64,000 bases of DNA from Ruminococcus flavefaciens AE3010 (GTDB lineage Bacteria; Bacillota; Clostridia; Oscillospirales; Ruminococcaceae), in NCBI RefSeq assembly GCF_000526795.1, contig NZ_JAGT01000001.1, forward strand, positions 310,001 through 374,000, in the 5' to 3' direction. Within the stretch, counting starts at the first letter, position 1, and each line of letters begins with the position of its first letter. Shown in pieces: positions 34,431 through 43,807 of this stretch. The notes beneath the pieces are model-generated. The model ran no database searches and had not been told where the DNA came from. It saw nothing but the letters and a program-made list of their open reading frames with translations. A program made the translations under genes and the position numbers.

Positions 34431-36735
34431 GAAGAGCTTCTTTAAAGAAAGGCTGAAGAGCAAATTTTCGGAGGATATGAAGCTGTTCATTACCAATCTT
34501 GTGTTCCAGCTTCTCAGCCTGCCCATACTTGCAGGTGTATATTTATGGCTGCAATATCTGGACAGTATAGACGCAGTGGGGAGCAGAGACGACTGTTTGC
34601 CTTTTGTGTTCATAGCGGTCATTGCATTTATTCTGAGCGTATTAATGGGCTTGGTAATACCAATGATGAATTTCCGCTATCTGTACAGTAAATCTCTCGT
34701 GGATATGAACTATTCACTTCCTCTGAACAACCGCCAGCGATTCTTTGCGGATTACTTCTCAGGACTTACAGCATATATCGCGCCTTTTCTTATCGGCGGT
34801 ATAATCGCACTTGCAGAGCTGCTTATAGGTTCATGCTTTATAGAGATCGGCTCCATGCTTGAATATCTTCCTGAGATCATAAAAATAGCATTTATTGCTT
34901 TTGTTGGAATGATAATGCTTTATACTATGTCTGTACTTGCCATAAGCTTTGCAGGCAGCGTATTTGAGGCTTTGTTCAGCATAGTTGCTCTGAATATAAT
35001 GATACCTTTATTTATATTCATCACATGGTCCAATATTGTTGAAGCAGCCCATTTCGGACTTTGTACAGAGTCGGTTGTACAAAATTACACCTTTTTCACA
35101 ACGAGCCCAATAGGCGTTTTCGGATTTATCATACCATATATTGACATTATCCCGCAGTCACCTTCCGATGTGCTGCGGCAGACGATGTATGGCGAAAAAA
35201 TAAGATCAATTGCGGATAATATGTATTTTAACTTTATGGTAAGGACATTAGCTGTGATCGTTATCATACTGTTCATTACATATCTTCTTTACAAGCACCG
35301 CAAGGCTGAGGACGTTTCCAAGCCCTATGTTTACAATGCATTCTATTATATTATAATGTCTGCCGTTATTTACAGTATTGTTACCTTAATGAAGATGACG
35401 TCTCTTGACAGCGGACTTATAGCAGCTCTTATCATCAGCGGTATAATATGGTTCACCATGGAAGTTATCAGACGCCGCGGCTTCAAGCGGTTCTGGACTG
35501 CTCTTTTAAGCTTTGCCGCAGCAAGTGCAGTTGTGATAGGGGTCATAAAAGTCATAGACAGCACACGCGGACTTGGAAGAGCTCAGTATGTTCCGTCAGC
35601 TTCATCTGTCACAGATATAGAGATAGAAATAATGAATAATTATTCGTCAATATTCAATAATGATCGGATCCGTTATTGTGACCCTAAGGTCATCAGTGAC
35701 GTCATAGATATAAACACTGAGCTTGTTGACCGCTATTTCAACTCTGATAAATATGAGTATGAGTTATCTGATTACAACCACCGATATCCTCATCTAAACA
35801 ATAAGGACAAAAACTATCTGCTTGATGCCAAGCAGGTCAAGATAACTTATCATACCAAGGGCGGTTCGGCTATACTGCGACAGTACTGGATGCCGTCGGA
35901 AATGCTCAGTGACCTTTGCTGCGATATATATACAAGCAGTGAATTTGCAGAACAAGAAACAAAAGAAATGTTATATAATGGCCTGAGATCATCTAAAGAC
36001 CCGGGACATTTCTATACACAAAGCCGCTTTATCAAGAATGCGGACAGCTACGCAACTTCTGTTACGGATAAGTTAGGTGTAACAAGTGAGGTACTGCTTA
36101 CTGTAGAAGAGGGAAAAGAGCTTACCGAAGCACTTTGTAAAGACTATACTGAAATGACCTCAGATGACTTCAGATCAGCCGAGTATTACTGTACTTTGGG
36201 GAATATGATAGTAAACTCCTCATGCGATAACACCATAGCCTTTTTAAAGATGCACAACATAGCATACCGGAAGACGGCGGTGGAGCTTTTTGAGAGCCTT
36301 GATAAGTATTCGACCAATCTTACAATAACTCCTGCTCCCGAGTATGTGTTCCCCCTTGGATTTTTCACGGAATCAAACTATGAGAGCAATTACAGTTATG
36401 ATTATCCGGACGATAAAAGGATCAATACGGAAAAATATGTTAAGATGGATTCTGTCTTTAGCGTTGATCCCTACAGAGACCGCAGCTACGTGGATTACGG
36501 AAGAAAAAGACATTTTGAGTTCACTGATCCCGAGGCTGTAGAAAAGCTTCTTGATGCTGCTACACCCGTGGTTACAGGCGAAAAGGTGCTTGCAGAGATA
36601 CAGGCAGGCTCGCTTACGCTGTACATTACAGAAAGAACAGGCAATGATCTGCTTGTTGAAAGTGCTAAGGATTCCATGAAGCTGGTTGATAATGCGACCG
36701 GTGAGGAATATGATCCCGATATTTTCTATCAGTAA
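34402..36735 (+). CDS. Large ABC-2-type permease with C-terminal extracellular domain
   Basis: Membrane protein of 777 residues. About nine hydrophobic helices fill the first 390 residues (for example FITNLVFQLLSLPILAGVYLWL, IIKIAFIAFVGMIMLYTMSVLAI, LIAALIISGIIWFTMEVI). The last 390 residues are hydrophilic and look like a folded extracellular or cytoplasmic domain that I do not recognise. Start set at the ATG with GGAGG nine bases upstream, inside the ATPase gene. Unusually long for a YtrC/D-type permease; the C-terminal half may have a sensing or protein-interaction role. Confidence 0.85.
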   Translation: MTAVTRSQIKKSFFKERLKSKFSEDMKLFITNLVFQLLSLPILAGVYLWLQYLDSIDAVGSRDDCLPFVFIAVIAFILSVLMGLVIPMMNFRYLYSKSLVDMNYSLPLNNRQRFFADYFSGLTAYIAPFLIGGIIALAELLIGSCFIEIGSMLEYLPEIIKIAFIAFVGMIMLYTMSVLAISFAGSVFEALFSIVALNIMIPLFIFITWSNIVEAAHFGLCTESVVQNYTFFTTSPIGVFGFIIPYIDIIPQSPSDVLRQTMYGEKIRSIADNMYFNFMVRTLAVIVIILFITYLLYKHRKAEDVSKPYVYNAFYYIIMSAVIYSIVTLMKMTSLDSGLIAALIISGIIWFTMEVIRRRGFKRFWTALLSFAAASAVVIGVIKVIDSTRGLGRAQYVPSASSVTDIEIEIMNNYSSIFNNDRIRYCDPKVISDVIDINTELVDRYFNSDKYEYELSDYNHRYPHLNNKDKNYLLDAKQVKITYHTKGGSAILRQYWMPSEMLSDLCCDIYTSSEFAEQETKEMLYNGLRSSKDPGHFYTQSRFIKNADSYATSVTDKLGVTSEVLLTVEEGKELTEALCKDYTEMTSDDFRSAEYYCTLGNMIVNSSCDNTIAFLKMHNIAYRKTAVELFESLDKYSTNLTITPAPEYVFPLGFFTESNYESNYSYDYPDDKRINTEKYVKMDSVFSVDPYRDRSYVDYGRKRHFEFTDPEAVEKLLDAATPVVTGEKVLAEIQAGSLTLYITERTGNDLLVESAKDSMKLVDNATGEEYDPDIFYQ

Positions 36736-36763
36736 GCCTGTATAAATTTAATTATCCATGATA

Positions 36764-36792
36764 AAAGCCCTCGGCATAATGCCGAGGGCTTT
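36764..36792. terminator. Bidirectional terminator
   Basis: AAAGCCCTCGGC / GCCGAGGGCTTT, loop ATAAT, between the permease gene and the converging dockerin gene. Confidence 0.9.
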
Positions 36793-36801
36793 GTCTGTAG
36801 C

Positions 36802-39411
36802 TTAGGAAAGCTTTGTTTCGGTAAAGTTCACTGTGAAGTCATCACTTATCCTTGCGTTTTTATCAAGCTCGATAAAGATATCCCATACTGCCATATCAGC
36901 TGTCATAGTATCGGGGATCGTACGGTTTATAGTGACATGATCGCTGTAAAGCTCGGTTATTCCGTGACTTATTGAACCGCTGCCCTCTTCGAGACTTATG
37001 ACCATAAGCTTATGGGTGCTGAACCAGGTATCATTATATTTTTCCAGTTCTTCTGAACGGTAGCTTGTCTGTACTTTCTTTTTCATCTCTCCTGCACTTG
37101 TTATAATGTTTACAACAGGCTCTCGGTTTCCTGAGGGAGATCTGGCAGCGCGGAGATACTGAGCTTCAAAAGAATACTTTACAGGAGCGTCAAGATCATG
37201 CACATCGATGATGAGTTTTCTCATTGCAACAAGGTCAAAGATATCCAGAGCGCCGTCTCTGCAAAGGTCAGCCGCTTTCCAGTCGGCAGGCTTTGTGTCG
37301 GAGCCGCCGTTCAGCCATTTTTGCAGCATTACAATATCTGCGATACCGAAGCTGCCGTCACCGTTAGCGTCGCCCATGCATTTGAACTCTGTTTTCTGAC
37401 CCTTATAGCTGCTCTTTGGAACAGCTGCCTGCAGAACAAACAGAAAGTCGGTGTTGCATATCCGGAAGTCAGGAGCAGGCTTGGTATAATAAACGGTTAT
37501 GCTGTCGTCTGATGATATACTATCCTTTATCCCGACCCTATTGCCGCCTGTTGAGTCGATGAACATATTAAGGAGCAGAACATTGTTCTTGAAGAATGTA
37601 TCATCGTAGCTGCCGAATATCTTCTTCTGATACTCCTCCGAGAAATATTTTAAAACAGTTTCCGAGAGCTCAGCAGAGCTTGTTATGACAACAGACTTAT
37701 TATTGGGGAACTGTGCATATAAGCCCTGGTCACTGAACATGTTCTGTGTTGTGGTCGAATACTTGTCAACAGCAGTTTTTACACTGTTTGGTTTATTTTT
37801 TGTAAGTCTGAAGATTATATCGCCTGTGTTATTGCCATAGTCGGTGACACTTACAGGAAAATCCTTGTACAATTTATACCCGCCGGGGAGATATGCTTCG
37901 TCAATTTTTAGGTCGAGCCATTCAGCGGTAATAACGTCCCAGTAATAAGGATTATGACCGTCAACGTTTTTCATCTCAATACCAAATAGTTTGGAAAGGT
38001 CGGTGTCATCCATATCTACGTACTGATTTGTGGCGACATCAACAAAGGTGATACACTTTATGTTTTCTGCAAGAGCATAAACCGGAGACCATGTAACCTC
38101 ATAAGCGTCTTTGTATTCGCTTTTCGGCATTGACAGCTGGAGTATACTGAAATTTGACGTTCTGGACTGTACTCCGCTTATGACGGGCTTGAAGTCTACA
38201 AAAAGTATGTTGTCAGTGGTGAAAAACTTGTCAAGTCCAAACTTTGAAATACGTCCGCGGTATGGATCAAGATAGGTGGAGAGCATGAGAACGTAATTCT
38301 CGAAGTATTTATCACTGTACTGTGCTACGAACTTATCAAGAGCTGTATCATTAAGACAGTCTGAAAGGAATTGCTTCAATTCATTTTTGGACTTGATAAC
38401 TGCCGATTTTCGTTTAGAAAAGGCAGTGTATGCATCTTCTCCCGAAGCTTTCAGGTCTGTACCGTAAATGCTGTAATTAGTAAATGAGAAGTCAGCCTTC
38501 TGTATGAATTCATCGCTGAGAGTTACTTTTTTTCCGCCGTCGGAAACTGTACAGTCAGCGTAAAGATTTTTTGAAGCCTGTATTCTCTGGTCGTCGTCTG
38601 AGGGAACGAAGCTCCACTTGATAAAAGTGCTGCCGTCACCTATAGCCTTATAAACCTCGGCGTGAGGAGTTGAACCGCCTGACACGGGCTGTTTTGTTTC
38701 AATAGTGCAGTATGACGAAGTATAATGCTGCATGACTGCCTGATCATAATCAGAGACTTCATACCACTGGTTTCTTATGCCCGCTGTATCGTCAATGCAG
38801 AACACAACGAACTCGTCCTTTGCGGAAACAGAGCCGTTCTTTTTGACGTAATCATTGTATTCCGTATAACAGTCGGGAAGCCAGCCGTACATGTCGGTCT
38901 CGGTTATTTCCTTTTCCTCGTCAATTGAAAAGGTGTAGTGGGCGACAGCGTGATTGTAGCCAAGATCAAGGTCGCTTGACTTCAGCCATGTATCCACAAG
39001 TGCAACTTCAAACTTTCCCTGCTTTTTTGGAGCATAATACACTGCTACCTCATAATTGTACATGCTGTTTTCGGAGCTTAAGTAGTTGTGATAGAGCTGC
39101 TCCATCATGTCCTCTGTGGTCCTTATATCATATCTGAGCATTCCCTGCGGTTCGCCCTCGGGAACTTTCTCAGGCTGTTCCCTGAATACTACGCAGATAA
39201 GGCCGTCCTGTATATGGGTAGCTCCGTAGGTGTTTCGGAAGTCAAGTGCTTCCTCAAAGCTTCTGGGTATCCATTCGGGGAGAGCTGCTCCTGTAGCGTG
39301 CTGTGCCGCATAAGATGTGAAAGAGGGGAGAGCAGCAAAGTTATTTGAAGAGAGAGGGATAATTGCCGTAGCCGCTGCAAGTAAAGCAGCTGTAAGCTTT
39401 TTTATCTTCAT
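36802..39411 (-). CDS. Secreted dockerin protein with triplicated unknown domain
   Basis: Protein of 869 residues. Signal peptide about 1-33 (IKKLTAALLAAATAIIPL). The N-terminal 300 residues are unrecognised. Three copies of a domain of about 100 residues can be aligned by eye: AVIKSKNELKQFL ... YFENYVLMLSTYLDPYRGRIS; VVITSSAELSETVL ... FFKNNVLLLNMFIDSTGGNRV; NIITSAGEMKKKV ... WFSTHKLMVISLEEGSGSISH. The pattern (VITS..EL, then a (W/Y/F)F...VL(V/M) strand, then a Gly-rich turn) recalls PrcB C-terminal-like domains, but this is a tentative reading. A dockerin (GDANGDGSFGIAD; ADLCRDGALDIFD) sits between copies two and three, an unusual internal position. The first loop has Gly for the usual Asp at its tenth position. 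The start is the ATG with AGGTGA upstream. Confidence 0.82.
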   Translation of the reverse strand: MKIKKLTAALLAAATAIIPLSSNNFAALPSFTSYAAQHATGAALPEWIPRSFEEALDFRNTYGATHIQDGLICVVFREQPEKVPEGEPQGMLRYDIRTTEDMMEQLYHNYLSSENSMYNYEVAVYYAPKKQGKFEVALVDTWLKSSDLDLGYNHAVAHYTFSIDEEKEITETDMYGWLPDCYTEYNDYVKKNGSVSAKDEFVVFCIDDTAGIRNQWYEVSDYDQAVMQHYTSSYCTIETKQPVSGGSTPHAEVYKAIGDGSTFIKWSFVPSDDDQRIQASKNLYADCTVSDGGKKVTLSDEFIQKADFSFTNYSIYGTDLKASGEDAYTAFSKRKSAVIKSKNELKQFLSDCLNDTALDKFVAQYSDKYFENYVLMLSTYLDPYRGRISKFGLDKFFTTDNILFVDFKPVISGVQSRTSNFSILQLSMPKSEYKDAYEVTWSPVYALAENIKCITFVDVATNQYVDMDDTDLSKLFGIEMKNVDGHNPYYWDVITAEWLDLKIDEAYLPGGYKLYKDFPVSVTDYGNNTGDIIFRLTKNKPNSVKTAVDKYSTTTQNMFSDQGLYAQFPNNKSVVITSSAELSETVLKYFSEEYQKKIFGSYDDTFFKNNVLLLNMFIDSTGGNRVGIKDSISSDDSITVYYTKPAPDFRICNTDFLFVLQAAVPKSSYKGQKTEFKCMGDANGDGSFGIADIVMLQKWLNGGSDTKPADWKAADLCRDGALDIFDLVAMRKLIIDVHDLDAPVKYSFEAQYLRAARSPSGNREPVVNIITSAGEMKKKVQTSYRSEELEKYNDTWFSTHKLMVISLEEGSGSISHGITELYSDHVTINRTIPDTMTADMAVWDIFIELDKNARISDDFTVNFTETKLS

Positions 39412-39503
39412 TGTGTTCACCTGCCATTTCATTATTATTAGCAGAGCTTTTCTGCTTGCCTACATTATATCATGTATTTTGCACAAAATCAAGCGTAATA
39501 AAG

Positions 39504-39532
39504 AAAAAACCGAGGACAATAATGTCCTCGGT
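39504..39532 (-). terminator. Rho-independent terminator
   Basis: On the minus strand ACCGAGGACA / TGTCCTCGGT followed by a T run, behind the five-module xylanase gene. Confidence 0.9.
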
Positions 39533-39577
39533 CTGATCGGATCAAAGTGATCGATAAAAAATATTTGCAGTTATATT

Positions 39578-42500
39578 TTACTGACCCTCGTGGAAGAAGT
39601 ACGGGAGTGCATCGTAAACATAGTGTCTTACATAGCCCCACCAGTGTGTCTTGCCGGGAGCTACCATGAAGTAGAAGTTACCCTTTGAGAAGTCAGAAGT
39701 GTATACGAACTGGCTCATCTTCTTCATTTCCTCTACCTGTGGGTTTACGTTAGGATAAGCGATATCATCAGAGCCTGTAGCTGCAAGGATAAAGTACTCA
39801 TCCTTCTTGAGACCTGATCTGTCGATAGCGTTTGCTATGGACTTAGCCTTGTCATAAGCTGAGTTGCCGCTCCAGTGATCGCCTGAGAGAGGCATGAAGT
39901 AGCCTACGATATCGAGGCAGTTTTCAAGAACAGCCCATGTTGAAACTGAACCCATTGAGAAGCCGCCGTATGCTCTGTGCATTCTTGAAGCCTTGAGGGA
40001 CTCAGCAGATGTATCCTTATTAGCGTATGTTGAGTACTTGCCCTCAATAAAAGGAACTAAGCTCTGGCGGAACTCGCCGTAGAACTTGCCTGCTTCTGTC
40101 TTGTTGAATGTCGGGAATACAACGATAAGGGGCTCAAGCTCGCCGTTCATGATCATGTTGTCCAGCATATTCTGCATCATTGTATCGTTCTGGGAGATCA
40201 GAGTGTTCTCATCCTCTCCGCCGCCGTGCATGAGATAGAATATGTTGTACTTCTTGCTCGGGTCATAGTTATAAGGTGTATAAACATTGCAGTTGTTATA
40301 ACCGTTTATGCCGTTATAGCTCTCCTTTGTGACCTTACCCTTCTGCTGACAGCCGTTAAAGTAGTTGCCGGGAGCTTCCTTGAACTGTAAGTTGCCGTTG
40401 TAATTGAAGTTTGACTTGGGCTTTGTTGTAGTTGTTGTAGTTGTTTCCTTTGTTGTTGTTGTTGTTGTGGTAGTAGCCTTTGTAGTAGTGGTAGTCTGAG
40501 TTTCAGGGCTGTTAGCTTTCTCTGTAGTTACAGTCATGATTTTGTCTGCATAGCTTACAGGCAGGCTCTTGTATGTGCCTAAGAGATAGAGCTGGATAGC
40601 AAGAGCGTCCTGAGTTGTTACGCCGCCGCCTGCTTCTGAAACGTCAGCATTGAATACGAATTTTGCGTCAAGTACATACTTGTTGGGGTTAGCGAGACAC
40701 TGCATGATGAGAACAACGTCGCCCATATCTACGCCTGCATCGCCGTTAGCGTCGCCCCACTTTGTTACATTTGCGTTAAGGATATCCTTGATGTCCTTGG
40801 CATCTTCGGGAGGTGATGTAGTTGTTATTGTTGTTACTACTGCGGGAGGAGCAGTTGTAGTTGTTGTAACTACTTCCTCTTCCTCGTCGTCCCATGTAGG
40901 AGGATCGATCTTCTTTGTAAGAGCAATGATGTCATTATAGAAGCTCTTAGGCTGGTAGTTGCTGAATGGGAGCGGTGAACCGCCGTTTTCAGACTTTCTC
41001 CAGCTTCTCTCATCTGTTGTACCCCAGAGAGTAACAGTTGAGATATTCTTAGCGTGTCTCATGCATACTTCAAATATCTGAGTATAGAGCTCGCCCTGAT
41101 TGCTCTGATTTCTTGTGATATCAAGCTCTGTTACCTGAACGTCAAGACCAAGTGACTCGAACTGCTTAACAGCTGTCTCGAACTCGCTTGCTGAAGGATA
41201 GCTTGCTGCAAGGTGAGCCTGCATACCGATACCGTCGATATAGTCGCCTTCCTTCATGACATTCTTAGCCATGCTAACAAGGTCGTTAGTCTTCTTGGAC
41301 ATATACTCGTTATAGTCGTTGAGATAGAGCTTTGTCTCGGAAGGTGCATACTTTCTTGCATACTTGAATGCGTTTACAACGAAGTCATAGTTGCCTGCAC
41401 CGTAAACGTCCTTCCACTTGGACCAGTTTCTCATTCCGCCGCCGTCATTCTCAAAGAGCTCGTTACAAACGTCGTATGAGTGGAGGTTAAGCTTTGGATA
41501 GTTGGACTTGATCTGACTGAATGTGTTCTTGATCATGCTTTCGAGACGCTTGTTCATTCTGTCCTTTGATACATAGCTTCCGTTGTCCTTGAAGAGGAAC
41601 TCGGGAGTCTGGCTGTACCAAACGAATGTATGACCGCGAACGCCGATACCGTTCTGCTCTGCGAATTTAAGGATCTGGTTAGCGGACTGGAGGCTGATCT
41701 GTACCTCGTCGCCGTTAACGCCCTTAACGATAGAATCGGGCTTCATCTCGTTCTCACAGGTGATTGAGTTGTAGTTCTTCTTGATAAACTCCTGAGCCTG
41801 TGCATTGCCGATCTCATAGCCGCTTACTGAAGTACCGAGACGGAAGTATGGCCCCATGTAATCCTTGAAGCCGTTGCCGCCCTTTTCATAATTATAATTA
41901 AGGTTCTGATGTGCGCGGACGTCATTGTATTTCTTTCCTGTTGGTTCTCCGATATCAGTAGGCACCGATGAAGTATCGACCTTGCCCTGACCTGTTACAA
42001 CAGAGGACTTCTTGCCTTTCTCGGAAACCTGAACTGCGTCGAGGTAGAAGTCGCATGTATCGCCTGAGCTCTCAGGAGTCTCGATATAGAGAACGAGATC
42101 ACCTGAGTTATCGGGGATAGTGAACTCTGTATTCTCGAGCTTTGTCCACTCGCTGCTCTTGGTATCGCAGTCAGCGATCTTTGTATAAGAAGCGCTGTTG
42201 CCGCTGCCCTGCTGGAGGGACATCTGCATTGTTACACTGCTTCCTGACTTCTGCATAACGGCAGCACTGAAGCTGTATGTATTGCCCGGTACGAATGCGC
42301 TTGGATCAAGAGCCATAGCGCAGCCGTTCCACTCGGACTCTCTGCCCGATACATAGAGAGATTTGCTTCCGTCGTAGTAGTTGGAGGAGTCTGTAGTAAC
42401 AGAAGCGCTTCCTCTGCCGTCCCAGTCGCCTGCACCGCTTTCAAATGTGCTGGTGAAGTAGTTGCCGTTTTCGTCAGCCTTTACTGTCTGAGTCGGTGTG

Positions 42501-43264
42501 GTAGTAGTTGTCTCGCTTGGTGAAGGAGAGCCGCTGCCGACAGTTATCTTCTTTACGTTAGCTGAACCGTTTGAACGGTAGCCTTCGATATTGAGGGATA
42601 CCTCGTAAAGAGTACCTGACATATCAAGTCCCTTCTGGCTCCATGCGTCAAAGTGCTTGGATACGTCAATTGTGCCCTGCATATAGTTTGTGGTATTGTT
42701 TCTTGAACCGCTTGTCTGACGGATGCTCCAGTACTGAGGGAATGTTGCAGTACCGTCAAGAGAGGGCTGGTTATAACGCATTGTCTTGGCAATGTCATAG
42801 GTGTTGCCGTTGAGGGTTACTGTGCCCTTGTTTTCAGCACCGTTTCCGGGTGGTCGCCAGTCGCCCCAGCCTTCAACGATATAGTACTCCATAAGAGGAT
42901 TTCTTGTCCAGCCGTATACGCACATATACGAATTTCCTCTTGGGGTGTACTCGACATCGTAAGTGAGAACTATATTGCCGAATGCCTTATAGTTCTTCTT
43001 CTGGCTGTCGTAGTTCTTGCCCATACGAGCAAGAAAGTTCTCGATGTTGCTCCAAGAGCAGGTGAATGAGCCTGCGCCCGGATTCATGGAAACCTGTCCC
43101 TGACCGTTCTGATTCCACATTTCGTAGTCAAAACCGCCGATGTTGCCGCGTGTCTGCTGATCAGCACCGTGTACAACTGCTGCGGGGATCGAAGGTACAC
43201 TTGCAGCTACCATCATTGCAGTAACGCCTGCACTGACGATCTTCTTGAATGTGCCTTTTCTCAT
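39578..43264 (-). CDS. Five-module xylanase/esterase GH11-CBM22-GH10-dockerin-CE1
   Basis: Cellulosomal enzyme of 1228 residues. Signal peptide (1-35), GH11 xylanase (36-245; Glu in [12 protein letters not shown] and in NIEGYRSNG), CBM22-like module (266-418), GH10 xylanase (450-780; acid/base Glu in DVCNELF, nucleophile Glu in VTELDI), Thr linker, dockerin (831-901; GDANGDAGVDMGD and NADVSEAGGGVTTQD), Thr-rich linker, CE1 esterase (958-1228; Ser in GGFSMGS, His in GKTHWWG). Two xylanase folds and an esterase on one chain should degrade esterified xylan. GH10 and GH11 cut near different substitutions, so they complement each other. The architecture matches multidomain xylanase-esterases described from R. 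flavefaciens; I do not assign a name. ATG chosen after GAGGA. Confidence 0.92.
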   Translation of the reverse strand: MRKGTFKKIVSAGVTAMMVAASVPSIPAAVVHGADQQTRGNIGGFDYEMWNQNGQGQVSMNPGAGSFTCSWSNIENFLARMGKNYDSQKKNYKAFGNIVLTYDVEYTPRGNSYMCVYGWTRNPLMEYYIVEGWGDWRPPGNGAENKGTVTLNGNTYDIAKTMRYNQPSLDGTATFPQYWSIRQTSGSRNNTTNYMQGTIDVSKHFDAWSQKGLDMSGTLYEVSLNIEGYRSNGSANVKKITVGSGSPSPSETTTTTPTQTVKADENGNYFTSTFESGAGDWDGRGSASVTTDSSNYYDGSKSLYVSGRESEWNGCAMALDPSAFVPGNTYSFSAAVMQKSGSSVTMQMSLQQGSGNSASYTKIADCDTKSSEWTKLENTEFTIPDNSGDLVLYIETPESSGDTCDFYLDAVQVSEKGKKSSVVTGQGKVDTSSVPTDIGEPTGKKYNDVRAHQNLNYNYEKGGNGFKDYMGPYFRLGTSVSGYEIGNAQAQEFIKKNYNSITCENEMKPDSIVKGVNGDEVQISLQSANQILKFAEQNGIGVRGHTFVWYSQTPEFLFKDNGSYVSKDRMNKRLESMIKNTFSQIKSNYPKLNLHSYDVCNELFENDGGGMRNWSKWKDVYGAGNYDFVVNAFKYARKYAPSETKLYLNDYNEYMSKKTNDLVSMAKNVMKEGDYIDGIGMQAHLAASYPSASEFETAVKQFESLGLDVQVTELDITRNQSNQGELYTQIFEVCMRHAKNISTVTLWGTTDERSWRKSENGGSPLPFSNYQPKSFYNDIIALTKKIDPPTWDDEEEEVVTTTTTAPPAVVTTITTTSPPEDAKDIKDILNANVTKWGDANGDAGVDMGDVVLIMQCLANPNKYVLDAKFVFNADVSEAGGGVTTQDALAIQLYLLGTYKSLPVSYADKIMTVTTEKANSPETQTTTTTKATTTTTTTTKETTTTTTTKPKSNFNYNGNLQFKEAPGNYFNGCQQKGKVTKESYNGINGYNNCNVYTPYNYDPSKKYNIFYLMHGGGEDENTLISQNDTMMQNMLDNMIMNGELEPLIVVFPTFNKTEAGKFYGEFRQSLVPFIEGKYSTYANKDTSAESLKASRMHRAYGGFSMGSVSTWAVLENCLDIVGYFMPLSGDHWSGNSAYDKAKSIANAIDRSGLKKDEYFILAATGSDDIAYPNVNPQVEEMKKMSQFVYTSDFSKGNFYFMVAPGKTHWWGYVRHYVYDALPYFFHEGQ

Positions 43265-43385
43265 GTCGATCATTCCTCACTTTCTAACATGTTTTGTTTT
43301 AAAGTTTCTTCCTTTTCTCAACTGAAGAAAAGCACAATTGCGATGTGAGCAGTTGTGTCCCATCTTTTCCCCAGCTTATACAACA

Positions 43386-43414
43386 ATTTTATTACATTTT
43401 TATGAACAACACAA
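43386..43414 (-). promoter_or_regulatory. Candidate promoter of the five-module xylanase gene
   Basis: On the minus strand TTGTGT and TAAAAT at 17-base spacing, followed closely by AATTGTTGTATAA, an element resembling those before two other dockerin-enzyme genes. The leader is about 115 bases. Confidence 0.4.
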
Positions 43415-43625
43415 GTCGATTATTGCGATTCATAATAAAGTCTGCTCGGTTTTTGCTCTTTTTTATGCATTTCTTATATAAATATTCTACAATTTGTAAT
43501 TAGAATCAAATTATTACCGCCCGTTAGTATCATAATGTGCATACAGCTGTACTTTTGTGCAGCACAAATGTGATATCTCTTTAAAGCTTTAACGAGGTAA
43601 TAGATCATGCACGAAATGTTATGCC

Positions 43626-43675
43626 TTGACAAGGTCTCGGCAGTGGTTTATAATATGATTAGCGGAGATGTCCGC
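43626..43675 (+). promoter_or_regulatory. Consensus promoter and first leader hairpin of the GNAT gene
   Basis: Perfect TTGACA (43626-43631) and TATAAT (43649-43654) with 17-base spacing. The expected transcript begins with a small hairpin GCGGA-GATG-TCCGC (43662-43675) followed by AAAATATTTTT. Confidence 0.85.
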
Positions 43676-43700
43676 AAAATATTTTTAAGGAGTCAGTTGT

Positions 43701-43736
43701 TTGAAAAATAATAACAGAACTGAGATAGCAGCGTAA
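43701..43736 (+). CDS. Possible 11-residue leader peptide
   Basis: AAGGAG at 43687-43692 is followed after eight bases by TTG and eleven sense codons, MKNNNRTEIAA, then TAA. The stop codon abuts the left arm of a 12-bp hairpin. The position between promoter and GNAT gene, the good ribosome-binding site and the hairpin fit a translation-coupled leader, but a TTG start and the short length make this uncertain. Confidence 0.45.
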   Translation: MKNNNRTEIAA

Positions 43737-43776
43737 ACGAGAGGTTTGCGACTACTTTCTCACACAAACCTCTCGT
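43737..43776 (+). promoter_or_regulatory. Leader hairpin before the GNAT gene
   Basis: Perfect 12-bp arms ACGAGAGGTTTG (43737-43748) and CAAACCTCTCGT (43765-43776) with a 16-base loop. No T run follows, so it is not a normal terminator. It ends 18 bases before the AGGAGG site of the acetyltransferase gene. Confidence 0.8.
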
Positions 43777-43807
43777 GTCTTGTCAGCATTTTCAGGAGGT
43801 TATAAAA

